DNA of 64,000 nt from Oceanobacillus sojae (GTDB lineage: Bacteria > Bacillota > Bacilli > Bacillales > Amphibacillaceae): contig NZ_BJYM01000017.1 of assembly GCF_007991515.1 (NCBI RefSeq), positions 45,857 to 109,856 of the forward strand, given 5' to 3'. Within the stretch, counting starts at the first letter, position 1. Each line of letters begins with the position of its first letter. Under the pieces are notes generated by a model. It did not search any database. It was not told the origin of the DNA and worked only from the letters and a program-made list of their open reading frames with translations. The position numbers and the translations under genes are program-made. Positions 27,613 through 36,301 of the stretch are shown here, piece after piece.

Positions 27613-28359
27613 TTATTTAATTAATTCCGTATAAAATCTGCATCTGTCTCCTCGTACAATCGAACGCAGATAGCTTACCGGACGCTTGTCCAAGTCATAA
27701 TCCACTCTATCCAGTAATAATCCTGGCATTCCTGGCTTAACATCCAAATGCTTACTTTCATAATCACGAATCAGGACTGGTTCAAATACCTCTTTCGATG
27801 AAACGACACTTATATTATACTTCTGCTCCATGAAAGTAAATAACGTATTCTTTTCTACATCCTCTTTTGTTAAATGAGGTACAATTTTTTTAGGCAGGAA
27901 AGTAGTTTCAAAAATTAAAGGCTCATTATTAGCACATCTGACACGAACTAGTTGAATCACTTTTTCCTCCGTATCAATCTGTAATTGCTTTGCAACACTT
28001 TTTTTAGGGGTGACTTCATCAATATCCAAAATAATATCATATGGATTCAGCCCTTTATCCTTCATCACCTTGCTGAAGATATAAAAACTGGTTAAAGACT
28101 GTTCCACTTTAGGCTGAGCCACAAAAGTACCCCGTCCCTGCTGACGATAAATCAAGCCTTCATGAACCAAATCGTCAACTGCCTTTTGTACAGTATTTCT
28201 GCTGACTTGATATTTTTCCATAAACTGATGCTCCGATGGGATTTTATCATTCGGTCTCCAATTCCCGGAATCTATTTCTTCGCGAATCGTTTCTTTCAGC
28301 TGATGATAAAGAGGTACAAATTCTTTATTTAAATCTGGATTATTTTTCATCACATTCAC
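27613..28359 (-). CDS. GntR-family regulator with UTRA domain
   Basis: A 248-residue HutC-type repressor: winged helix at about residues 15-80 (KIPSEHQFMEKYQVSRNTVQKAVDDL and GLIYRQQGRGTFVA) and a UTRA sensor at about 95-240 (PLIFETTFLPKKIVPHL near the middle). UTRA regulators sense phosphorylated sugars, which suits a PTS operon. It lies directly upstream of that operon, 85 bp before the IIA start, with an operator-like repeat between. Confidence 0.88.
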   Translation of the reverse strand: MNVMKNNPDLNKEFVPLYHQLKETIREEIDSGNWRPNDKIPSEHQFMEKYQVSRNTVQKAVDDLVHEGLIYRQQGRGTFVAQPKVEQSLTSFYIFSKVMKDKGLNPYDIILDIDEVTPKKSVAKQLQIDTEEKVIQLVRVRCANNEPLIFETTFLPKKIVPHLTKEDVEKNTLFTFMEQKYNISVVSSKEVFEPVLIRDYESKHLDVKPGMPGLLLDRVDYDLDKRPVSYLRSIVRGDRCRFYTELIK

Positions 28360-28513
28360 TCCCCAATAAATTATTTGTATAATTTATTATAGAATACTTA
28401 TTCCAAATAGGAAAATATTACTCTTTTAAAGCAGGTTGTTTTCATCCTTATCTAATAAGTTTATATTATCTTTTTTTAATAGTGGGCAGGGAATATTATT
28501 TAAGTGGTTAAAA

Positions 28514-28555
28514 AATCCCCATAAGCCACAGTTCTTCCTGCTCGCTTACGGGGCA
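28514..28555 (-). terminator. terminator of the sorbitol operon
   Basis: Minus strand: ATGCCCCGTAAGC pairs with GCTTATGGGGAT and is followed by TTTTTTAA, just after the srlB stop. Confidence 0.8.
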
Positions 28556-28575
28556 TCTTATTTTAAAACTATCTC

Positions 28576-28929
28576 TTACTTTTCAATCCTAATTGTACTA
28601 CCTGGCTTCACATCAGCCATCTCTTTCTCTTCTAAATAAAGGGAACCAGATTGTCCTGCCGTAGTACTTCCATCAAATTTCAATGTGATATGACCTAAGT
28701 CGTTTAAGTTCTTTCTTACTGCATCACCAACACTTGTGATCTGATAAGAAACATCATCTAATTTTAATGTGTCCCCTGCTGCAATGTCCTCATCCACAGA
28801 TACTAAATCAATCACGTAGCAGAAATCCGCTAATTCACTTGGTGCATTATCTCCGAATAAAATCATCATTTTTTCTGCTTCAAATGCTTTTGCATCTTTT
28901 CCGATACTTTTAATTGTTGTTTGATACAT
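28576..28929 (-). CDS. srlB: PTS glucitol/sorbitol IIA
   Basis: A 117-residue EIIA-Gut protein; the compact beta-rich sequence MYQTTIKSIGKDAKAF, then MMILFGDNAP and GHITLKFDG, is typical of the family. It passes phosphate to SrlE in sorbitol uptake. Last gene of the srl operon, 45 bp after srlE. Confidence 0.92.
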   Translation of the reverse strand: MYQTTIKSIGKDAKAFEAEKMMILFGDNAPSELADFCYVIDLVSVDEDIAAGDTLKLDDVSYQITSVGDAVRKNLNDLGHITLKFDGSTTAGQSGSLYLEEKEMADVKPGSTIRIEK

Positions 28930-28973
28930 GTTAAAACACTCCTAAATTTATTAATCTCTTTTCTTTTCCTCTA

Positions 28974-30008
28974 TTATTTGTACAGCCCAAAGCTTGCCAG
29001 CCAGGCGACAAATACCCTTGGCACACCATTTAAGAATCTGGAATACAGAACAGATGGCACACCGACTTCAATTGTTTTTGTTTCTGCTTCTGCAAGACCT
29101 AAACCTACAGGGATAAAGTCCGCAGCATTTTGAGTATTAATTGCAAATAATGCTGGTAATGCCAGATTTGGCGGGATGTTCCCTTTACCAATCTCTACAC
29201 CAATTAATGTTCCTAATACTTGTCCAATAACTCCGCCAGGTCCGAGTAACGGGCTTAAGAATGGTAAAGAACATACAAAACCGATAACCATTAGTCCCCA
29301 AATATTTCCTGCCAGCGGAGACATGATATTAGCAAATAAATCGCCGATTCCAGAACCTTGGATAATACCAATTAACAGGGCAACAAACCCCATAAAAGGG
29401 ATCACAGTATGCAGCATGGTTTCTACAGCATCACGGGAAGCCTGATAGAAAGTGTTAATTACCTTCCCTGCTCCTAAACCAATTTTAGTAAGTAAGCTTT
29501 TATTTTCTTGCTCTGCTCTGGTTTCCATTATCTTCTTATCTTTAGAATAGGTTGCTTCGGACTCTGTCTTTTCTTTCTTTTCTGTTTCTTCAGAAGAAGC
29601 CTGCTGAACTGTCTCAGAAGCTTGTTCAGCTCCTTCATCTTCACCAGCAACACTTACTTGATCCACATCTACATTCGATACATAAATTTCTTCTGTAATA
29701 TACTGTCTTAATGGACCACTTTTCCCTGTCGCCATAATATTAATTGTCGGGATACCTTTTTGAGGATAGATACCACAGCGTAATGTCCCTCCACAATCAA
29801 TAACAGCAGCCATAATTTCATCTTCTGGAACGGATGTTTCAAAGCCGTTTACCGCGGAGGCGCCGGTAATTTCACAAATTTTATCTACAATGGCAGGCTT
29901 ATGACCGCCTGTCACATACATTACTTTATCTTTTTTACCATTTATACCGATTACTAAAGGACCACCGAAACCGCCAGAGCCTTTAACTATTTTAACTTTT
30001 TTACTCAT
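28974..30008 (-). CDS. srlE: PTS glucitol/sorbitol IIB-IIC2
   Basis: A 344-residue protein with a IIB domain at the N-terminus (VKIVKGSGGFGGPLVIGINGKK; active cysteine in IDCGGTLRCGIYP), a Glu/Ser-rich linker at about 135-170 and a C-terminal membrane domain (FMGFVALLIGIIQGSG, then LLGPGGVIGQVLG). It works with SrlA and SrlB to import sorbitol as sorbitol 6-phosphate. The ATG at 30008 is preferred to the GTG at 30017 because GGTGGAG precedes it. Confidence 0.92.
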   Translation of the reverse strand: MSKKVKIVKGSGGFGGPLVIGINGKKDKVMYVTGGHKPAIVDKICEITGASAVNGFETSVPEDEIMAAVIDCGGTLRCGIYPQKGIPTINIMATGKSGPLRQYITEEIYVSNVDVDQVSVAGEDEGAEQASETVQQASSEETEKKEKTESEATYSKDKKIMETRAEQENKSLLTKIGLGAGKVINTFYQASRDAVETMLHTVIPFMGFVALLIGIIQGSGIGDLFANIMSPLAGNIWGLMVIGFVCSLPFLSPLLGPGGVIGQVLGTLIGVEIGKGNIPPNLALPALFAINTQNAADFIPVGLGLAEAETKTIEVGVPSVLYSRFLNGVPRVFVAWLASFGLYK

Positions 30009-30017
30009 GGTCTCCAC

Positions 30018-30569
30018 CTACCCTTCTATGTTAACTTTTTTACTTAATTTTACTTTTTGCTGTTTTTCTACATAGCTTGTTGTAAAGTCAGTTACCCAGC
30101 CGCCAACAAAGTTCATTACTAAACCAACTAGTAAATAACGAATTGCTAAATCTGTCATAGGTAATCCTAATTGTTGAATCCCGCTTGCAATACCTAAGAA
30201 AATAAATAATTCCGCCGGGTTAATATGAGGGAAGATACCATTACTTGTATGTGCGAACTGCCCTGCAGCTGCAAAATAACTTGGCTTGTACTTTTCCGGT
30301 AAGAATCTTCCTAATGAATGGAGCATTGGATTTGCCAGCATAAATGATCCTAAGAAAGGTAACACCATATATCTTAATAATGGGTTCCCTGCTGATTTTT
30401 GGGCAATTTTATTAATACGATTTTCCCCAATTAATTGAATTAAGGTATTCATTGCAATAAGTAACATAAGAACTAATGGTACAATGGATCCCATCCAGTC
30501 AATAAACGTATCTGCACCTGTTTGGAATAGGTTGATAAACCCTTCTGCTAATTTAACTATGAAGTCCAT
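30018..30569 (-). CDS. srlA: PTS glucitol/sorbitol IIC
   Basis: A 183-residue membrane protein of the EIIC-Gut family: FIDWMGSIVPLVLMLLIAMNTLIQLIG near the start, PFLGSFMLANPMLHSLGRFLPEKYKPS in the centre. Its start overlaps the end of gutM (30553-30569), so the two are translationally coupled. Confidence 0.93.
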   Translation of the reverse strand: MDFIVKLAEGFINLFQTGADTFIDWMGSIVPLVLMLLIAMNTLIQLIGENRINKIAQKSAGNPLLRYMVLPFLGSFMLANPMLHSLGRFLPEKYKPSYFAAAGQFAHTSNGIFPHINPAELFIFLGIASGIQQLGLPMTDLAIRYLLVGLVMNFVGGWVTDFTTSYVEKQQKVKLSKKVNIEG

Positions 30570-31026
30570 GTTTCTTGACCCCTTTCTTTGTGAACATTTT
30601 ATTTACTTTATTTACAGCCTTCATCATTGGTGAAGGGATTCGTTCGATCTCTCCGCCTGCCTGCACCACATTAAATGTATGCTGTGCATCGATAATGGCC
30701 CGTGTTAAAAGCTTATTATAACCTGTGAAATCTTCTTCCTTGAGCTTATTCATCTTCTTGCCTTCTAAGCCCTTCAGCTGCTTAAATCTGGAAAACACGG
30801 TTACCCCTTGCATATAACGTGCTTCCTCGATTTCGTTTTTATTATTTAATTGAAATAAGACAAGTGTTCCTGATCTGATAATTGCCGGACGTCTTCCAAT
30901 AGCTACACGGCCCTTTTCCCTGAGCTCTGTGTAATGCTTTGTGAAATGCTTGATTTGTACAAAGCCAAATAAATATTGGACAATAAAACCTACAGCTAAA
31001 ATAATAATCAGCATGATAAAAAACAT
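30553..31026 (-). CDS. gutM: glucitol operon activator GutM-like
   Basis: A 157-residue protein with an N-terminal membrane segment (MLIIILAVGFIVQYLFGF) and the basic GutM core (FTKHYTELREKGRVAIGRR). In enterobacteria GutM/SrlM helps activate the glucitol operon. It lies between the PRD regulator and srlA, the usual Gram-positive arrangement. Its mechanism in Firmicutes is not well defined. Confidence 0.88.
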   Translation of the reverse strand: MFFIMLIIILAVGFIVQYLFGFVQIKHFTKHYTELREKGRVAIGRRPAIIRSGTLVLFQLNNKNEIEEARYMQGVTVFSRFKQLKGLEGKKMNKLKEEDFTGYNKLLTRAIIDAQHTFNVVQAGGEIERIPSPMMKAVNKVNKMFTKKGVKKHGLHS

Positions 31027-31029
31027 AAG

Positions 31030-32913
31030 CTATTTCCTCATTTCTTGATTCAAAGTATATGCAAACGAAGTATAATCCGTATCCTTTGTTAATTTATTTA
31101 GCAGATAACCATTGGTCGTCATTGCCAACACTTCTTCGTACACTCTGATTAAAATGGCTTCATTTCCAGCCTGATCTGGTGTAGCCAGCATAATAACGAT
31201 ATGAACATCCTGATAATCGCGTAACGGTTTATCTAATAAAGCAATCTTCATAAAAATTCCGTTCTGATGATGGCTCACATGAGGAAAGGCTAATTTCCCC
31301 GTAACGGTTGACTTCATTTGTTCCCGAGCAATAATACGTTCTGTGAAATCCTCGTCAACTTCTCCCTCCTCGATCAGCTCATCAGATAAAAAGCGAATAA
31401 CATCTTCGTAGTAATCAAATGTATCGACATGATAAAAATCTTTCTCCTCAATAAAATCTACAAGGACACTTTGATTGAATAGCTTTTTATTCTTCACATC
31501 TTTATAAACCAGGAATTGCTCGATTTTTAATTTCAGCAATTGTGTATCCAGTATATTCTCGATATAGACTACCTTATTAAATAGACGGTTTGTCCAAACA
31601 GTAGAGACAATCAAATCAAATTGTTTAATATCCTCTGTTTCGAGCACCTCTTCATTAAATACCTCAATGTCAATTTGATTACTAAAGATCTTCTGTAAAT
31701 TTGTTGTTAACAGCTTCGATGCACTTAAGCCCTGGTTAGTAATAATAGCAACTGATTTAATATCCCGGATTTTCTGTTCTAACTGCTCCAGGTACACACT
31801 AAAATATAATGAAAGAAAACCAAGCTCATTAATTGGCACTTTCAATTTTATTTCTTTTTTTATATTTTCAGCTAAAACATTCGATAGCTCATAGGCGAAC
31901 GGAAAACGCTGCTGCACATCCTCCATCAAGTTGTTATTTACCTTCACACCGAAAATCAAACGATTAATTAAATGTTTGATGTGAAGCTGAATATCTTTAC
32001 TAAACATTGATTCATCAATTTTAATTGTGTAGTAATAATTGATGTCTTTAATCGTATTCTTTATAATACGCTCAAGCATTGAATGCTCATTTTCATTAAT
32101 TATTTCATCTATAATGGAAGCTCTGCGTCCAAGGAGCTGCAGAACAATAACGAAAATTTCCTCATTTGGCTTTTCTAAAGCATACTTATCGGTAATTGCT
32201 TTTTTTAATGCTGCAAAGCTTGTAAAATCTTCTGATTCAAATACCTGCTGATCCATATCTAAATCTGTCTCAATAAAGTATCCTTTTTCAAGCCTTCCCA
32301 GTGTCACTTGAACAGCTAATTTTAATCTGTCATAAGAAGACTCATCTAACCTGTATTTCTTTTTCAAATCTAATAAATGCTGTTCGATTTGGTCAGAAAT
32401 CTGCTGCTCCTGATAACTATCAGGAAACTGTTCAATAATCACCTTGCGAATGGCAATTTCATTACCTTCCAGCTTTAACCCGACATTTTGCGTTCCTTTA
32501 ATATCCACTGGATAAGATTGCAGTTTGTCTTTTAATTCTGTCACAATATTATTGACAACACTTTTGCTTAAGAATAGCTCTTCAGCAATCTCATCAATTG
32601 TGCTCTTCTGATGATCTAATAAATGATGAAAAACAGCGCCAAGTCTATCCTTCAATTCATTCTCATTGCTGCTTATTTCCTGTCGCAAAATTGCCAGCCG
32701 GTCAAAAAATTGATTTTCATCGCGGATAAGCATCGACAGAATATTATGCTCTTTCATAATTTGAGAAGTGCCTTCAAAATAATCATTAACTTGCGCTACA
32801 TAATTGGACAACGTTCGTTGTGATATATTCATTAGATGGGAAAGTTTTTCAGCTGAAATATGATCCGATATAAGCACTTCTACGATTTTCAGATGCTTCT
32901 TATTAAGCTCCAT
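31030..32913 (-). CDS. PRD-containing regulator of the sorbitol operon
   Basis: A 627-residue modular regulator. Two N-terminal helix-turn-helix segments (LSHLMNISQRTLSNYVAQV; IAEELFLSKSVVNNIV), two PTS-regulation domains (about 170-390), an EIIB-like part (VAIITNQGLSASKLL, cysteine replaced by Asn-Gln) and a C-terminal EIIA-like domain with GKLAFPHVSHH. Phosphorylation by PTS proteins would set its activity. It lies second in the srl operon, right after srlD, and is the GutR/MtlR-type activator of it. Confidence 0.88.
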   Translation of the reverse strand: MELNKKHLKIVEVLISDHISAEKLSHLMNISQRTLSNYVAQVNDYFEGTSQIMKEHNILSMLIRDENQFFDRLAILRQEISSNENELKDRLGAVFHHLLDHQKSTIDEIAEELFLSKSVVNNIVTELKDKLQSYPVDIKGTQNVGLKLEGNEIAIRKVIIEQFPDSYQEQQISDQIEQHLLDLKKKYRLDESSYDRLKLAVQVTLGRLEKGYFIETDLDMDQQVFESEDFTSFAALKKAITDKYALEKPNEEIFVIVLQLLGRRASIIDEIINENEHSMLERIIKNTIKDINYYYTIKIDESMFSKDIQLHIKHLINRLIFGVKVNNNLMEDVQQRFPFAYELSNVLAENIKKEIKLKVPINELGFLSLYFSVYLEQLEQKIRDIKSVAIITNQGLSASKLLTTNLQKIFSNQIDIEVFNEEVLETEDIKQFDLIVSTVWTNRLFNKVVYIENILDTQLLKLKIEQFLVYKDVKNKKLFNQSVLVDFIEEKDFYHVDTFDYYEDVIRFLSDELIEEGEVDEDFTERIIAREQMKSTVTGKLAFPHVSHHQNGIFMKIALLDKPLRDYQDVHIVIMLATPDQAGNEAILIRVYEEVLAMTTNGYLLNKLTKDTDYTSFAYTLNQEMRK

Positions 32914-32940
32914 AACCTCTCCCCTATTCTAATTTGGGGA

Positions 32941-33738
32941 TTAACCTCTTGATTTACCCCCAGAGATATTGATTGTTGTTCCAGTAATATAGCTTGACTT
33001 CTCAGAACCTAAGTAGCATACCAAATCAGCAACCTCTGTTAATTGACCAACACGGCGGATTGGAATTGACTTAGAATAATCTCCATTTAGTTGATCTACT
33101 GTGATATTTCTTGTATAAGCAAGCGCCTCTTCATATTGCTGCGTTCTTAATCCTGTTTCTTCCAAGATTCCTGGTGCAATCGCAACAACACGGATATTGT
33201 GTTTCCCTAATTCTTTTGCCCAGCTTCTTGTAAAGCCGATTAATGCTGCCTTCGTTGCTGAATAGATACTTTGTCCCTCAGATCCTTCTTGTCCAGCTTC
33301 ACTGGCGATGTTGATAATAACACCTTTTTGTGCTTGGATAAAATAACGTGAAACCTCCTGACTAAAAAGGACAGGCCCTTTCAGGTTAACCCCAAGCATA
33401 AGATCGAGATCCTTCATATTAATTTCATACTCAGGCTTCTCTCCTTTTGCATCCACTAATAGTCTTGGTAAATTAATACCTGCATTATTCACCAATACAT
33501 CAATTTGAGACCGCTCTTTTAAAATAGAATCGACCGTTCCGCGAACTGCTTTTTCATCTGCTACATTTGTTTCTTTAAAATGATAGTGCGGATGATCAAT
33601 CGGATTGTCACGTAAATCCGTGTTGTATACAATAGCATCATTATCCAGGAATGACTGAACAATTTGTCTGCCGATGCCAGATGACCCGCCTGTTACAATG
33701 ACTACTTTATTCTCTATATCTAACCAATTATTTGCCAT
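32941..33738 (-). CDS. srlD: sorbitol-6-phosphate 2-dehydrogenase (SDR)
   Basis: A 265-residue SDR: VIVTGGSSGIGRQ cofactor loop, NNAGIN and catalytic YSATK. The ATG at 33738 follows GAGGAGG directly; the upstream frame merely reads through the ribosome site. As the first gene of the sorbitol PTS operon it should oxidise sorbitol 6-phosphate to fructose 6-phosphate. Confidence 0.87.
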   Translation of the reverse strand: MANNWLDIENKVVIVTGGSSGIGRQIVQSFLDNDAIVYNTDLRDNPIDHPHYHFKETNVADEKAVRGTVDSILKERSQIDVLVNNAGINLPRLLVDAKGEKPEYEINMKDLDLMLGVNLKGPVLFSQEVSRYFIQAQKGVIINIASEAGQEGSEGQSIYSATKAALIGFTRSWAKELGKHNIRVVAIAPGILEETGLRTQQYEEALAYTRNITVDQLNGDYSKSIPIRRVGQLTEVADLVCYLGSEKSSYITGTTINISGGKSRG

Positions 33739-33775
33739 TATTATGCCTCCTCTTGTTCTTCTCATTTCATTATAT

Positions 33776-33790
33776 TGCTAACCGTTTTCA
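33776..33790 (-). promoter_or_regulatory. cre-like site upstream of srlD
   Basis: Minus strand TGAAAACGGTTAGCA resembles cre with a one-base shift in the 3' half. It is 38 bp upstream of the srlD start, suggesting catabolite control, but the match is imperfect. Confidence 0.4.
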
Positions 33791-33914
33791 AAATTAATTT
33801 GTTGTTTTGTGCAGATTGGGGAAAAAGGGAAAATAATTATACGGGAAATGGAGAAACTACAAGCTGACGTTATATTTAAACACTGCAGGAATAAGAACAA
33901 GATGAGGTGACAAC

Positions 33915-34352
33915 ATGGATAAAGCAAAAATATCAGAAGAAATTCAAAAGATTTTAGATGTTTCAAAAGTCGGTGTCTTATCAACTTCATATAATAACGT
34001 GCCCAATAGCCGTTATATGGTTTTTTATCATGATGAAGCAATATTGTACACAAAAACAGACGAGGACTCCCCGAAAGTAGAGGAAGTGGAGAGTAATCCG
34101 CAAGCGCATATTTTACTAGGATATGAAGAAACAAAAAATAAAAGCTTCGTGGAAATCAGAGCAAAGGCAGAGATTATCGATGATCAGGAAATTATTAACT
34201 GGTTATGGGAAACACAGGATAAGACCTACTTTGACTCAAAAAAAGATCCGGATTTAACTGTCCTCAAACTGACTCCAGTTCAAATTAAAATTATGAATAG
34301 CGATAAACTTGATACACCTATGACGATTGAAATGAAGGATATTTTAGAATAA
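33915..34352 (+). CDS. pyridoxamine 5'-phosphate oxidase-like/general stress protein 26-type FMN-binding protein
   Basis: A 145-residue split-barrel flavin-binding fold: KVGVLSTSYNNVPNSRYMVF then ILYTKTDEDSPKVEEVESNPQAHILLGYE. Members related to Bacillus GSP26 bind FMN and are induced by stress; the reaction is unknown. RBS GAGGTGA. It shares a strong bidirectional terminator with the YflT-like gene opposite. Confidence 0.82.
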   Translation: MDKAKISEEIQKILDVSKVGVLSTSYNNVPNSRYMVFYHDEAILYTKTDEDSPKVEEVESNPQAHILLGYEETKNKSFVEIRAKAEIIDDQEIINWLWETQDKTYFDSKKDPDLTVLKLTPVQIKIMNSDKLDTPMTIEMKDILE

Positions 34353-34358
34353 GACAAC

Positions 34359-34407
34359 AAAAATCCGGGCAACCTCACTTTGGTCAAGAAAGGGTTGTCC
34401 GGATTTT
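34359..34407. terminator. bidirectional terminator
   Basis: AAAATCCGGGCAACC pairs with GGTTGTCCGGATTTT; A-tract and T-tract on the two sides serve the convergent genes. Confidence 0.85.
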
Positions 34408-34434
34408 CATCTACCAGCTTATCATGGTTGAAAG

Positions 34435-34767
34435 TTAACTCAACACACCTTTTGCTGTATCATTTTTTACAATCAGAAATACTTTTCCTTCATCCATATC
34501 TTCTTCATATTCATGCGCATCTGCATCAGCTATTCCCAGTTCCCGCAATTTTTCTCTTAATTCATCACCTGGTTTTTCAAAGTTCTGTCCAATATCTTTC
34601 TTATTATAATCAATACCAGAGGCTTCCGTATTCTTCACAATACGTGCAGTCCGGTCATCATCATGTGAAAGGATAAAAATATCATTTGAACTGATATTAT
34701 TATCTTTCAACAGGTTAACATCTTTTTCTAACATTTCATCGTTTGTATAAGATTTTACAAAAGTCAT
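34435..34767 (-). CDS. YflT/GSP17M-family general stress protein
   Basis: A 110-residue protein with the YflT pattern: KSYTNDEMLEKDVNLLKDNN, DIFILSHDDDRTARI and C-terminal DEGKVFLIVK. Function is unknown; Bacillus members belong to the sigma-B regulon. A sigma-B-like promoter upstream supports that here. RBS AAGGAGG. Confidence 0.83.
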   Translation of the reverse strand: MTFVKSYTNDEMLEKDVNLLKDNNISSNDIFILSHDDDRTARIVKNTEASGIDYNKKDIGQNFEKPGDELREKLRELGIADADAHEYEEDMDEGKVFLIVKNDTAKGVLS

Positions 34768-34802
34768 CTCTTATTACCTCCTTAAAATGTTACATTAATT
34801 GT

Positions 34803-34827
34803 TTTCCCGGTTCACATAAAACAAAAC
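34803..34827 (-). promoter_or_regulatory. sigma-B-like promoter
   Basis: Minus strand: GTTTTG (34827-34822), 13 bp, GGGAAA (34808-34803). This approximates the general stress promoter GTTT-N13-15-GGGWAW, upstream of the YflT-like gene. Confidence 0.5.
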
Positions 34828-34934
34828 TTCCTTTAACGAAAGATTAATATCATAAGGTCATGCGCCTAAAAATATGACTAAAAAACTGCCTCCCTTCGGG
34901 GCTCTCCTGGATAAATCAAAACAAAATTTAAAAG

Positions 34935-35777
34935 CTAAATAATATCCAATGGTTTCTTTTGTTTTGGTGCAGGAAATTCTTTTTCAATCAGCTGCAGTTC
35001 TTCTTCTGAAAGTTGGATCGTTTGAGCATCTATATTTTCCTGAATATGCTTTTTATCACTGGATTGCGGGATAGCCAGTACATCATGATGCCGAATTGTC
35101 CATGCTAGCATAACCTGAAATACCGTTACATTATGCAGCTCTGCAATTTTTTGAAGTACTTTGTTACCTTTGATGTTATCTCCTCTTGTATCCCCTTGGG
35201 CAATTGGAGAATAAGCAATAGTTGGAAGTGCGTTCTCTCTCTGCAATGGCAGTAAATCATATTCAATACCTCTGCTGGCTATATTATATAATACTTGATT
35301 CGCAGTACAATTCTCTCCACCTTGCAGCTTCCACATTCCTTTCACATCTGCAATATCAAAATTGGAAACACCCCAATTTCGAATTCTGCCACCCTTCACA
35401 TACTTTTCTAATGATTCAATGGTTTCTTCCAGTGGTATACTGCTTTTCCAATGCAGCAAGTACAGGTCCAGATAATCTGTACCTAATCGTTCCAGAGAAT
35501 TCTCAAGCGAACGTTCCAGCTCTGGCTCCTGTGCATGGAACGGATAGAATTTGGAGATCAAGTAAATATCTTCCCTTTTTATATCCTGGATAGCCTCACC
35601 GATGAGATTTTCTGAATTTCCTTCTCCGTACATTTCAGCAGTATCAATCACTTCAATCCCATTTTCCAGTCCGTACCTCAGAGCTTCTATTTCCTTATTT
35701 CGTTTTGAAGGGTCCTCCCCCATATGCCAGGTTCCCATACCAATCGGGAATAGATTTCTCCCGCCTAATTGAACCAT
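34935..35777 (-). CDS. aldo/keto reductase
   Basis: A 280-residue AKR. The catalytic tetrad is visible as Asp and Tyr in EVIDTAEMYGEGNSE, Lys in YLISKFYP and His in YLLHWKSS; the NADPH-binding end is AIPQSSDKKHIQEN. These cytoplasmic barrel enzymes reduce aldehydes and ketones with NADPH. A lone gene, with no cue to its substrate. Confidence 0.88.
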   Translation of the reverse strand: MVQLGGRNLFPIGMGTWHMGEDPSKRNKEIEALRYGLENGIEVIDTAEMYGEGNSENLIGEAIQDIKREDIYLISKFYPFHAQEPELERSLENSLERLGTDYLDLYLLHWKSSIPLEETIESLEKYVKGGRIRNWGVSNFDIADVKGMWKLQGGENCTANQVLYNIASRGIEYDLLPLQRENALPTIAYSPIAQGDTRGDNIKGNKVLQKIAELHNVTVFQVMLAWTIRHHDVLAIPQSSDKKHIQENIDAQTIQLSEEELQLIEKEFPAPKQKKPLDII

Positions 35778-36301
35778 TCTGCAGCACCTCTTTCAAATTT
35801 CGTTTATTTTTTACTATTCCCTTGAGAGAATGTAGATAAACGATTGGCTTGAGAGCTTCTAACTGTCTGTTTATTGGAACAGTCATCACAGACTTTAAGA
35901 CATCAAAAAGTATTATTGACAGTTTACGAATCCATGGTGTTGACGTAATTACTGTTGAATAAATAATATTCCTTCTGCTTCCCTTATAATAGAATGGTAA
36001 ATTCATCCTTCTGGTATCAAAATGGATTTGCCATTCTCTTTTTATTCACTTAAAAATCACCAATTATCTTCTTACGGATTTACAGTATATCCCTTAATTA
36101 ATTCCTTCAAATGACATTTTTGCCTCCTGTCCTAAATTTCTATCGAGAACACTACCAAAATAAAAATATTTCAGATACTATAAGTTTAAACTCCTGTTAA
36201 ATAGTTTGTAACTCTTAATATACAAACGCTCCCACAAAATGTAAGCCCTTCAGCGTGGGGCAATAACTCCTAAGATTGAAGCAGAAAGGCGGTCATCGTA
36301 T
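35778..36301. other. 524-bp intergenic region without a supported gene
   Basis: The short minus-strand frame here overlaps the reductase start and has no ribosome site. There is an isolated TATAAT (35985-35990) and, just before the LevR-like gene, a GC-containing inverted segment (GCTCCCAC and GTGGGGC, about 36229-36261) that may be an operator or terminator. Nothing else is evident. Confidence 0.5.

Noticed and set aside
35695..36006. 103-residue minus-strand frame upstream of the aldo/keto reductase
   Set aside because: It overlaps the reductase start in another frame, lacks a ribosome site and reads as random sequence.
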